This document shows positions 1-7,900 of a stretch of 16,292 nucleotides of DNA, in pieces (the stretch's first letter is position 1; the number at the start of each line of letters is the position of its first letter). A program made the translations under genes and the position numbers. Below the pieces are notes generated by a model. It was not told the DNA's origin. It was given only the letters and a program-made list of their open reading frames with translations, and did not search any database. Source of the stretch: Caldisericota bacterium (GTDB taxonomy: Bacteria > Caldisericota > JANLFM01); the NCBI GenBank assembly GCA_024655865.1, contig JANLFM010000011.1, positions 246-16,537 of the forward strand. The letters run 5' to 3'.

Positions 1-1690
1 CCTTGAAAGTTATGGTGTAAGGTCTGGCCTGGTCAAAATCGGGGGTCCAGGAGAAGGTGTTGCCAATGAAGGTTGCCCCTTGAGGCAAATCTGAAGCGGT
101 ACAAGTTAAGGGATCCCCATCGGGGTCAGTGGCAGTTACAGTGAAGGTGAGTGTCTGGCCCTCGGGTACGCTTTTATCGCCAATGGGCTCCAGAACTGGG
201 GGATCGTTCACCGGGTTGACCGTGATGAAAACCGTGGCTGGGTCGGAGTAAGATTTCCCATCGCTGGCCTTGTAGGTAAAGGAGTCCGTGCCGTTGAAAT
301 TTGAAGCGGGGGCATAAGTAAAGGAGCCATCGCTGTTTAAGGCTAAGGTGCCGTAACTCGGACCAGTAACTAAAGAAGCTGTCAGGGGATCGGTATCGGG
401 ATCAGAGTCGTTGGCCAGCACGCCTGTAGCTGAAACTGTTAACTCAGTATCCTCCTCGGTAGTATAACTGTCATTATTAGCAACTGGGGGCTGATTTGCG
501 GGGAATCGGAACACGTAAAAGGAATTTGAAGCCGGGTTTTGTCGCAAAGGAGGGAGAGTAACGTTCGCATAAGTAACATCAATGAAAACATCTGCAAGAA
601 TGCCATCCATAAGGTTCAGAAGAAGCCCATCTGAGTCAGTAGTACCCAGCACAGAATTTGGCGTCCCACTATCAACCCACCATCTGGCTGTAGCTCCGGG
701 TTGGGGTGTGCCATCTTCTTCCAACACCTTGATGACAGCAAGTGTCTTATCAAAGCAACAACCACTGAAGGTAAGGTCCATCCGGCCAGCGCCACGGAAG
801 TCAAATTTGTAGGTCCCGGGCAAGAGTTCCATGGATGGCTTGGTGAACCAGGTGGAATTACCTGTGGAGCCACCGTAAGATATGGAACCGCTGTATTGAA
901 GTGTAACCTTGGTCGTTTGCCAGGTTACTTTGGTGTTGGCATTCGGAATGACAATATTCAGCTTGGCATCAGCGGTGGCCTTGTACTGCATCTCGAAGGA
1001 ATAGGTGCCGGGGAAGAACTCTGCGGCAGTTTCGCCTGGGGCACTGGTCCCAGTTACCCCACCCGGGAACCACCAGGTGGTATAAGTGCTACCGATTCCG
1101 TAACGGGGGTGCCCACCGTCAAGAGCGGTTCCGCCACAGGTTTCAAGCCTCAAAGTTAAGAGAACGGTCTGGAAGTCAAAGAAGGAGTTAGCCGAAGGGT
1201 CCTGAGGCCCTTTTACAGACTTGGTATTGTTAAAGCTCATTTCGTAGGCAAGGCTTGAAGGCTTACCATTACGGATGTCGAGAAGCATACCGTCGTTATT
1301 TGTTGAACCGGCCACCAACCAGCTATTCGGTGTGGTGTATCCCCCTCGGGCGGTGCCTCCCGCAAGAGCGTCGCCATTGTGGTTCGTAAGGCGCAAGTAG
1401 GCGATGGTCATTACCGTGCTTGATCCTGAAATAGATATGGGGACCTCCACATAGGGATGATAGGTGTTGTCGCCAAAACGGAAAGTGTAGGTACCCGGAG
1501 GCATCGACATTGAAGGTTTATTGAAGTCTGACCAGGTGTCACCCGTCTTGTACTGAATGCTGCCGCTGAACCAGATAGTGACCTGCGTTTCTCCATCTGC
1601 TTTCACAGGGGTTGTAGGAAACAACCCGAAACAAGCGATAGAAGCAATTACAAAAATCACCATTACTTTACGGAGCAAAATTCTACACAT
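1..1690 (-). CDS. Exported repeat protein with cadherin-like and Ig-like domains, 3'-truncated
   Basis: This open frame runs without interruption from an ATG at 1690 to the left edge, giving 563 residues and no stop in the window. The start is supported by AAAGGAG nine bases upstream. Residues 1-31 form a signal peptide (basic start, hydrophobic core, likely cleavage after VKA). Residues about 32-315 carry beta-rich repeat units with the signatures LETCGGT, GGHPRYGIGSTYTTWW, FPGTYSFEMQY and ELLPGTYKF, also present in the complete gene upstream. Residues about 316-395 form a further, more divergent unit. From about 400 the type changes: a cadherin-like/Big_9-type domain (NNDSYTTEEDT, VLANDSDPD, DGSFTYAP, FNGTDSFTYKASDG) at about 403-491, then a putative Ig-like domain beginning NDPPVLEPIGDKSVPEGQ. 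It is probably an extracellular adhesive or structural protein. The C-terminus and any anchor are not seen. The exact function is unknown. Confidence 0.85.
   Translation of the reverse strand, partial: MCRILLRKVMVIFVIASIACFGLFPTTPVKADGETQVTIWFSGSIQYKTGDTWSDFNKPSMSMPPGTYTFRFGDNTYHPYVEVPISISGSSTVMTIAYLRLTNHNGDALAGGTARGGYTTPNSWLVAGSTNNDGMLLDIRNGKPSSLAYEMSFNNTKSVKGPQDPSANSFFDFQTVLLTLRLETCGGTALDGGHPRYGIGSTYTTWWFPGGVTGTSAPGETAAEFFPGTYSFEMQYKATADAKLNIVIPNANTKVTWQTTKVTLQYSGSISYGGSTGNSTWFTKPSMELLPGTYKFDFRGAGRMDLTFSGCCFDKTLAVIKVLEEDGTPQPGATARWWVDSGTPNSVLGTTDSDGLLLNLMDGILADVFIDVTYANVTLPPLRQNPASNSFYVFRFPANQPPVANNDSYTTEEDTELTVSATGVLANDSDPDTDPLTASLVTGPSYGTLALNSDGSFTYAPASNFNGTDSFTYKASDGKSYSDPATVFITVNPVNDPPVLEPIGDKSVPEGQTLTFTVTATDPDGDPLTCTASDLPQGATFIGNTFSWTPDFDQARPYTITFK
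900..1125 (-). repeat. Diverged third copy of the 226-bp repeat block
   Basis: This stretch aligns without gaps to 2724-2949 (offset 1824) with 26 differences in 226 positions, 88% identity by hand count. Most differences look synonymous. It encodes the same LETCGGT...ITWQTTKV module as the two identical copies in the neighbouring gene, so the module was shared between the paralogues before the more recent duplication inside the neighbour. Confidence 0.9.
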
Positions 1691-1901
1691 TGCTATTTTC
1701 TCCTTTGCTCGGATTTTACTCACTTACCAGTGGATCCAGAGATTTTGTCCTTTCTGTCTTCTCGTTTCCTTCGGAAAGGGTTTTTCTTTAATCCACCGGA
1801 AATGAAAGTTTTGCTGTGGTCTTCTATCGAGATCTCATGCCTTTTTAATTTTCATTTGTGAAGAAAGTTCGTTTATGGAGCTGCAAGTATCCTTGCTTTA
1901 T

Positions 1902-1934
1902 TACCGAGGGTTGGCCTCTGGCCAACCCTCGGTA
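1902..1934 (-). terminator. Long perfect stem-loop after the complete repeat-protein gene
   Basis: Positions 1902-1916 and 1920-1934 are perfectly complementary: a GC-rich 15-bp stem with a 3-nt loop. It lies 14 bases past the stop codon of the gene at 1949-4003 and before the start of the next gene on the same strand. Neither side has a proper T-run (on the minus strand ATAAAGC follows), so it may be a weak terminator, a processing or stability element, or a protein-binding palindrome. Partial termination would lower expression of the second gene relative to the first. Confidence 0.55.
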
Positions 1935-1948
1935 TCTGTTCAGCAAAG

Positions 1949-4003
1949 CTAATGAATGTGGTTTACAGTTCCAGCCACTATCGAATACCAGGTCTCAGGG
2001 AAACCATCACTGAACCGGAAGGAGTAGCTCACAGGTAACAGCTCCATATCCTGCACAAATGTTTTCCAGCCACTGGCGTAGTACTGAATACAGCTCCCGG
2101 AATCAGAATGGACCTTTACAGTTTGGAAAATAACATTAGGGTCAGCACCAACGTTCTGCCACTTCTCCTGGCTGGCTCCGGCGTAGGAGACCCGGAAGTT
2201 GTAGCTCACGGGGAGGAGCTCCATGGTAGCGGGGGTTGTGCCACTTCCGAAAGTGTTCCAGCCACTGGCGTAGTATTGAGCACCTCCATTCAGGTCACTT
2301 CCATTGGAATCAAGCAATTTGAAGGTCACCAGCGTTGTCTGGAATTGTACAATGGAATTGGAGGCGATATTCTGCCACTTCTCCTGGCTGGCTCCGGCGT
2401 AGGAGACCCGGAAGTTAAGGGTACCTTTTAGACCGGGAACGGCGTGTAGCAATATGCCGTCCGAGCCAGTGCTACCGGGAATGGTATACCAACCTGAATC
2501 GTAGTATTGCCCGATACCCCCAGAAATTCCGCTTCCACTGCTACTAATCAATTTTAGAGCAAAGACACTTCGGGTAAACTCACAACCACTAAAGGTGAGG
2601 TCCATCCGGCCAGCGCCACGGAAGTCAAATTTGTAGGTCCCGGGCAAGAGTTCCATCGAGGGCTTGGTAAACCAGGTGGAATCGCCATAAGGGCCACCAT
2701 AAGATATCTGACCGGAATATTGTAGGGTGACTTTTGTCGTCTGCCAGGTGATTTTCGTGTTGGCGTTGGGAATGACGACATTGAGCTTGGCATCAGCCGT
2801 AGCCTTGTACTGCATCTCGAAGGAGTATGTACCGGGGAAGAATTCTGCGGAGGTTTCCCCTGGTGCACTGGTCCCAGTTACCCCACCCGGAAACCACCAG
2901 GTGGTATATGTACTACCGATTCCGTAACGGGGGTGCCCACCGTCAAGAGTGGTTCCGCCACAGGTTTCAAGCCTGAGGGTTAGAAGGTTAGTTTGGTACT
3001 GGAAGACGGAGTTGGCGGAAACATCCTGAGTAATAACCTTGGTTGTATTATTATATCGCATCTCGTAGGACATATTGGTCGGTTGACTTTTAACGTCCCG
3101 AATATCGAAAAGAACGCCATTTGCATCAGTTGTTCCAGGGACCCACCAAGTACTGTAATTTGAGCCAAAACCTCCTCGGGTTTTACCACCACTTAAGGGA
3201 TTACCATTATGGTCTTTGAGAGTGAGTATGTTAACTACTTTGGTCATGTAGGGGCCACTTATGGTCAGTTGAGTATAATAATCTCCCCCCCTAAAATGAA
3301 ACCAGTAAGTTCCTCCCAGTAGCTCCATGGAGGGTTTTTCGAACCAGGTGCTATCACCATAGGAACCATATGATATTTGCCCGCTGTAATAAAGGGTGAC
3401 TTTTGTCGTCTGCCAGGTGATTTTCGTGTTGGCGTTGGGAATGACGACATTGAGCTTGGCATCAGCCGTAGCCTTGTACTGCATCTCGAAGGAGTATGTA
3501 CCGGGGAAGAATTCTGCGGAGGTTTCCCCTGGTGCACTGGTCCCAGTTACCCCACCCGGAAACCACCAGGTGGTATATGTACTACCGATTCCGTAACGGG
3601 GGTGCCCACCGTCAAGAGGGGTTCCACCGCAGGTTTCAAGCCTGAGGGTTAGAAGAACGGTTTGAAAATTAAAATTTGGGTTTAGGCTTATGTCCTGAGT
3701 TACGTGGGCACTTACGGTGTTATTGAATACCGCCCAAACCTCAAGGTTCCTTGTCCCGGCTGGGAAGTCTTTGGTGACACAACCCGTCGAGTCTGTAGTT
3801 CCAAAGTTACAGATAGAACCTAGTTTGTAATATACATGGGCTCCAGCAAGACCGTTACCATTATGGTCCTTGACGCAAACAGTAACCGTTATATTGCTAT
3901 CCGCCCGTGCTGGCAATGCGTAGCCCAATCCTAAGAGCAGAGTTAAAGCTAAGAGTAGCAACACTAATGCAACGGACCTGAAACTGAAACGAATCTCTTT
4001 CAT
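1949..4003 (-). CDS. Exported protein of about nine beta-rich tandem repeats
   Basis: A complete 684-residue protein. The frame is open back to a GTG at 4090, but the ATG at 4003 is preferred: it has AGGA seven bases upstream and begins a classic signal peptide (MKEIRFSFRS, a leucine-rich core, cleavage after PARA at residue 34). About nine units of 55-85 residues follow, at roughly 37-114, 115-199, 200-255, 256-337, 338-422, 423-477, 478-555, 556-627 and 628-684. Many units end in FQT or WQT and contain PGTY or LLPVSY before an aromatic strand; several have GG..YY.SGW. The units at 115-255 and 338-477 are near-identical pairs. The protein ends abruptly with NHIH, without an LPXTG or membrane anchor. 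I know this repeat style from surface proteins of uncultured bacteria but no named function. Likely secreted or surface-bound. It is the promoter-proximal gene of the tandem pair. Confidence 0.88.
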   Translation of the reverse strand: MKEIRFSFRSVALVLLLLALTLLLGLGYALPARADSNITVTVCVKDHNGNGLAGAHVYYKLGSICNFGTTDSTGCVTKDFPAGTRNLEVWAVFNNTVSAHVTQDISLNPNFNFQTVLLTLRLETCGGTPLDGGHPRYGIGSTYTTWWFPGGVTGTSAPGETSAEFFPGTYSFEMQYKATADAKLNVVIPNANTKITWQTTKVTLYYSGQISYGSYGDSTWFEKPSMELLGGTYWFHFRGGDYYTQLTISGPYMTKVVNILTLKDHNGNPLSGGKTRGGFGSNYSTWWVPGTTDANGVLFDIRDVKSQPTNMSYEMRYNNTTKVITQDVSANSVFQYQTNLLTLRLETCGGTTLDGGHPRYGIGSTYTTWWFPGGVTGTSAPGETSAEFFPGTYSFEMQYKATADAKLNVVIPNANTKITWQTTKVTLQYSGQISYGGPYGDSTWFTKPSMELLPGTYKFDFRGAGRMDLTFSGCEFTRSVFALKLISSSGSGISGGIGQYYDSGWYTIPGSTGSDGILLHAVPGLKGTLNFRVSYAGASQEKWQNIASNSIVQFQTTLVTFKLLDSNGSDLNGGAQYYASGWNTFGSGTTPATMELLPVSYNFRVSYAGASQEKWQNVGADPNVIFQTVKVHSDSGSCIQYYASGWKTFVQDMELLPVSYSFRFSDGFPETWYSIVAGTVNHIH
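2154..2200 (-). repeat. 47-bp exact direct repeat, copy 1
   Basis: Identical to 2370-2416 (offset 216 bp, exactly 72 codons). It encodes the NFRVSYAGASQEKWQN segment of the eighth repeat unit. In-frame spacing shows that it arose by duplication of a repeat unit. Confidence 0.9.
2370..2416 (-). repeat. 47-bp exact direct repeat, copy 2
   Basis: Partner of 2154-2200, in the seventh repeat unit. Sequence on both sides differs, so identity is confined to this core of the unit. Confidence 0.9.
2724..2949 (-). repeat. 226-bp exact direct repeat, copy 1
   Basis: Base-for-base identical to 3393-3618 by direct reading, offset 669 bp (223 codons), flanked by mismatches at 2723 and 2950. It encodes most of the LETCGGT repeat unit. 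Identity at all codon positions implies very recent duplication or gene conversion. Confidence 0.95.
3393..3618 (-). repeat. 226-bp exact direct repeat, copy 2
   Basis: Partner of 2724-2949. Recombination between the two would delete or add 669 bp and keep the reading frame, changing the repeat number of the exported protein. Confidence 0.95.
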
Positions 4004-4010
4004 CTTTTTC

Positions 4011-4067
4011 CTATCCCCCTTTTCTGAACAAACCTGACTGGTCGCCCCTGCAGCTTGGGCATAACAT
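4011..4067 (-). CDS. Possible 18-residue leader peptide with CPSC motif
   Basis: An ATG at 4067 opens an 18-codon frame reading MLCPSCRGDQSGLFRKGG, stopping at TAG (4011-4013) eight bases before the ATG of the exported repeat protein. The pair of cysteines recalls the first knuckle of a zinc ribbon, and the frame stays open upstream into the terminator hairpin. It could be a translationally coupled leader peptide, the remnant of a zinc-ribbon gene, or chance. No clear ribosome site of its own is seen. Confidence 0.2.
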   Translation of the reverse strand: MLCPSCRGDQSGLFRKGG

Positions 4068-4145
4068 GAATCCGTTTTCCCTAATCTCACCCCCTATATT
4101 TTCCAGCTTGGTCGGGTCGGCGCCATTGGCTTGGGCCTCAAGCTT

Positions 4146-4179
4146 AAAAACAAAAAACCGACCCTTTTGAGGTCGGTTT
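4146..4179 (-). terminator. Intrinsic terminator upstream of the repeat-protein gene
   Basis: Read on the minus strand, AAACCGACC (4179-4171) pairs perfectly with GGTCGGTTT (4163-4155) across a 7-nt loop and is followed by TTTTTTGTTTTT (4157-4146). No gene ends in front of it. It sits 140-175 bases upstream of the ATG of the exported repeat protein and downstream of a good promoter, the layout of a leader attenuator or of a free-standing small RNA. Confidence 0.85.
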
Positions 4180-4327
4180 CACTACTCACTCCCCGTTACC
4201 CTAGTGACCAGATTATCGGGTAGCGGTTCATCGCTCCCTCAATTTTTCCCAGCGGACAGGCAAACCTTTCCCTGCCTTAATGATGTGGTCTCAGACTTGG
4301 AATTTATGATGAAAGTTAGCACATCCC
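4146..4327 (-). ncRNA. Candidate cis-regulatory leader RNA or small RNA
   Basis: This is the inferred transcript from the promoter at 4334-4362 to the intrinsic terminator, about 180 nt. Several stems can be drawn by eye: GATGTG with CACATC, AGGCA with TGCCT, GGG-AGCG with CGCT-ACCC, and TCACTA with TAGTGA just before the terminator. The last includes a possible alternative pairing of GGTC with the GACC of the terminator's 5' arm, which would act as an antiterminator. I compared it mentally with TPP, SAM, cobalamin, c-di-GMP-I, guanidine-I, fluoride and ZTP riboswitch cores and saw no match. Its function as a riboswitch, protein-binding attenuator or sRNA is inference. Confidence 0.45.
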
Positions 4328-4333
4328 CAGGCG

Positions 4334-4362
4334 TTTATAACAATAAATCGCCAGAATGTAAA
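4334..4362 (-). promoter_or_regulatory. Sigma70-type promoter for the leader and repeat-protein genes
   Basis: On the minus strand TTTACA (4362-4357) and TATAAA (4339-4334) are separated by exactly 17 bases, each hexamer matching consensus at five of six positions. Transcription would start near 4327. The sequence just upstream (4373-4389) is a run of A and T tracts, favourable for an UP element. Confidence 0.65.
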
Positions 4363-4389
4363 AATCAAGGGGTTTTTAAAAATTTTTTT

Positions 4390-4430
4390 CCAAAAACCTG
4401 CAAGCGTTCGCAGTAAAAACAGGTTTCTGG
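4390..4430. promoter_or_regulatory. Imperfect inverted repeat upstream of the leader promoter
   Basis: CCAAAAACCTG (4390-4400) and CAGGTTTCTGG (4420-4430) are complementary at 10 of 11 positions across a 19-bp spacer. It lies about 28 bp upstream of the -35 element of the minus-strand promoter, a plausible place for an activator. It has no T-run in the orientation of any gene end, so it is unlikely to be a terminator. Confidence 0.3.
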
Positions 4431-4901
4431 AAGACATTAAAGAGTCTATAAGTAGCGCAATGTGGCAGGTCAGAATCTCCATATAGGGTATAGCATGGGT
4501 AGCGGTTGCGGTCTGAAGAGGAAAGCCACCGTGAACTGAATTCTGGCTATTAGATAGCACGGCCCACCATTTTTAATTCCCGGAAGCTCTTTTATTTCTC
4601 CTTTTTGCTCCCTTCGAGTCTTTCCGGTATCGTCTGCATCCAGGTCTGGAGGGCTGGGGATTTTCCTCGGCTTGAGGTGGGTAAAACTTACCTCAGGGAG
4701 AGCAGGTCCCGCCGGCCGCCTGAGAAAAGCAAAAGCAAGGTTGCTTCCTTCAATTAGCTCTGGAAAAGGTCCAACCTCAGGTGAATCGGGGATCGGGCGC
4801 TAAAGCATGCGCTCCTTGCTCGAAGCATGTGAAGGGAATCGGGCCTCCTGGGGAGAAGGAAAACAACTTTTTCGCTTAAGCTGCTCACAAAGCGGATGGT
4901 C

Positions 4902-4910
4902 TGATAGAAT
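4902..4910 (+). promoter_or_regulatory. Extended -10 promoter for the eight-PAS kinase
   Basis: TGATAGAAT is an extended -10 element (TG, one base, TAGAAT). The -35 region 17 bases upstream (TGCTCA) is poor, as is common with extended -10 promoters. Start would be near 4917, giving a 5' leader of about 29 nt. Confidence 0.4.
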
Positions 4911-4945
4911 AAAGAAAAATAAAATTCCCGGGGAATGCCTAAAGG

Positions 4946-7900
4946 ATGAAAGCACCTGAAAAGAGAACCGGATTTCTGATCCTTGATGCCCAAACGGGCA
5001 TGGTGATGACTTTTTCCTCTAATCTGGAAAACTTATTGGGGCAGGAGATCAGGGAAAACGAGAAACCCCCTTTTGAGGTTCACTCGGAAAAGTTCCAATT
5101 TGAGGTTGAAAGCAATTCCGGTTCCATCAGCTTTAGAGCGCAAACTACGGAAGTAGAATGGCGGGGAAGGAAAGCTCTTCTCGTCATCATAGAGGGGGCT
5201 TCCCCAGAAACTCCCAAGGCGACATATCCAGAGGAACTGGCCGATGTCCTCCAGAGCATGCTTTCTGCTCTTCCGGGCTTTGTCTACCGTTGTGAGAACG
5301 ACCCCCAGTGGACCATGCGCTACATCTCCCCGGGATGCAAAGAGCTGACCGGGTACGACCCCGAGGAAATAATCGGAAACCGGGTTATCGCCTTTAACGA
5401 CCTTATCCACCCTGATTACCGTCAGAAAGTATGGGAGGAATGGCAGAGAGTACTCAGGGAGAGAAAACCATATGAGGGAGAGTACCCCATCATTACCAGA
5501 GACGGGGAAATCAAATGGGTATGGGAAAGGGGAAAGGGAGTTTATACTGAGGAGGGGAAGCTATTATTAGAGGGCTTCCTGATTGACATCACCTCGCTAA
5601 AAGAAGCCCAAGCGCAGTTTAAGGAAAAGGAAGAGGAGCATCGGCAGATATCCTTGGAATTCCAGGCCATGCTCGATGCCATCCCGGATAACCTCACCCT
5701 GCAAACTCCAGATTTGAGCATCGTGTGGGCTAACCGGGGAGCAGCCGCCGGCATCAATAAAGAGGTCCCTGAGCTCATGGGCAGGCACTGTTACGAGCTC
5801 TGGCAGGGAAGAAAAGAGCCATGCCTCGTTTGCCCGGTGCAGCGAGCCTTCCAGAGCGGGAAGATAGAAGAAGATACTGTCACCACTCCCGACGGAAGGG
5901 TGTGGTTTCTGAGGGGCATCCCCATAAAGGATGAACAGGGGAAGGTGCGAAATGTGGTGGAAATGGGGCGGGACATCACCGTCTCGCACAGGGCTGAGGA
6001 AGAGCTCAGGGAATCGGAGGAAAAATTCCATATCCTCGTTGAACTTTCCTCGGATGGGATTTTCCTGGAGGACCAGTATGGGAACATTCTTGACTGCAAC
6101 AAGGCCGGAGCCCGGATCTACGGGTATTCAAAGGATGAGATTATCGGTAAGAACATCCGCGACCTTGTTCCTGAGGATTTCGCCCAGACCCTGCCCCCTG
6201 TGATCACCGAGGATTCCGGAGGCATCTACGAGGAGCGCAGGAGCAAGAGAAAGGATGGGAGCATTTTCCCTTCAGAGATCGCCACGCGCCTGTGCACCGT
6301 TAGAGGTGAAAGGAGGCTTTTAGCCTACGTAAGGGATATTACCGAGCGCAAGCTGGCGGAAGAAGCACTGCGGGAATCGGAAGAACGGTGGCGCACCTAC
6401 ATCGAGCAGGCCTCTGACCTGATCTTCACCCTGGATCCCTCCGGACGCTTAACCTCGGTTAACCGGGCTGTCTGTGAGGCACTGGGCTACCAGGCTGAAG
6501 AATTGCTCGGCAAAAGCCCCCTGGAATTGGTCGCACCCCAGGCGCGTCAAGCCACAGGGGAGGCCTTGCGTAAAGTGTTGAACGGTGAGGGTGTTGCACA
6601 AATCGAAGTTCCCGTGCTGCGGCGGGACGGCTGCATGCTCACTCTTGAGCTACGCGGGCGCAGATTGTACCAGGAAGGCAAGCTTGTGGGAACTTTGCAC
6701 ATCGCCCGCGACATCACCGAACGTAAACTGGGAGAAGAGGCCCTGCGGGAATCGGAAGAGCGCTTCCGCTCTCTTTATGAGAACTCCACAATAGGCCTTT
6801 ACCGAACGACACCCGACGGGAAAATACTCCTCGCTAACTCCGCTCTTATCGAGATGCTCGGCTATTCCACCTTCGATGAACTCTCTACCAGAAATCTTGA
6901 AAAAGAAGGTTTCGCGCCCTCTTATCCTCGAGCCAAATTCATGGAAATAATAGAAAGGGAAGGGGAAATAAGGGGATATGAGTCGGCCTGGAAACGACGG
7001 GATGGATCGATACTTTATGTCAGGGAAAGCGCCCGTGCAATCCGCGATTCCAATGGAAACACTCTATATTATGATGGTACGGTGGAGAACATCACCGAGC
7101 GCAAACTGGCGGAAGAGGCCCTGAAAGAGAGCGAGAGGCGCTATCACACCCTGGCCGAGATCTCGCCTGTGGGAATCTTCCAAGCCGATGCTCGTGGTTC
7201 CACAACCTATGTAAACCCCAAATGGTGCGAAATTTCCGGATTATCAAAGGAAGAGGCTCTGGGTGAGGGGTGGCTCAGGGCGGTTCACCCTGATGAAAGA
7301 GAGGAGGTAAGAAAGGGCTGGATTGAGGCCACGAGGGAGGGCCGTCCTTCCCGAGCAGAGTATCGCTTCCTCCGTCCTGATGGCAAAATTTCCTGGGTAA
7401 TCGGGCAGGCCGTTCCCGAGAGAAACGAGAAGGGCGAGGTCCTGGGCTATGTGGGCACAATCACCGAGATCACAGAGCGAAAGTTGATGGAGAAAGCTCT
7501 GAGTAATGAAAAAACAAAATTCGAAGCACTGGCAGAAAGTGCACCATTCGGAATGGTCCTGATCTCTCCAGAAGGAAAATGGATGTACGTTAACCCCAAA
7601 TTCAGCGAAATTACAGGGTACGGAATCGGTGATATTCCCGATGGAAAAACCTGGTTCAAGAAGGCATTTCCCGATCCGCTCTACCGCAGGGAGGTTATCC
7701 AGAAATGGATTGAGGATCGCGAACGCTTTTATTTGAGGGAGAAACTGACCCGCACCTTTAACGTTACCTGCAAAAATGGTGCCGAGAAAATACTCAATAT
7801 GATTACGGTCCAGCTCCCTACGGGGGATTTTCTCCTTTCCCTTGAGGACGTTACGGAGCAGAAGGAGATGGAGGAGGCCTTACGGAAAAGCGAGGAGAGG

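Larger units (their letters stand above)
4004..4945. other. 942-bp divergent intergenic region, no convincing gene
   Basis: This separates the leftward repeat-protein pair from the rightward kinases. Frames in it (for example 4291-4560 minus and 4204-4416 plus) have low-complexity, non-conserved-looking translations and no ribosome sites. The left half holds a minus-strand promoter, leader and terminator. The right half (about 4440-4900) shows only short inverted repeats: TGAGGTGGGT/ACTTACCTCA at 4673-4695 (two G-U pairs, 3-nt loop) and AAGCAA/TTGCTT at 4733-4746. A candidate promoter for the first kinase ends it. Confidence 0.7.

Noticed and set aside
701-1159. 152-residue plus-strand frame, and similar plus-strand frames at 2727-2927 and 3377-3652
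   Set aside because: They are antisense shadows of the conserved repeat module. They look repeated only because the minus-strand coding repeat is.
2154-3618. CRISPR-like or mobile-element reading of the direct repeats
   Set aside because: Repeat spacing is in whole codons inside one reading frame with conserved protein units; there are no uniform spacers, terminal inverted repeats or transposase.
1949-4090. GTG start at 4090 for the exported repeat protein
   Set aside because: It would put 29 polar residues before an otherwise ideal signal peptide; the internal ATG at 4003 has its own ribosome site.
4291-4560. 89-residue minus-strand frame in the long intergenic region
   Set aside because: It spans the candidate promoter and AT tracts, has no ribosome site and no recognisable domain.
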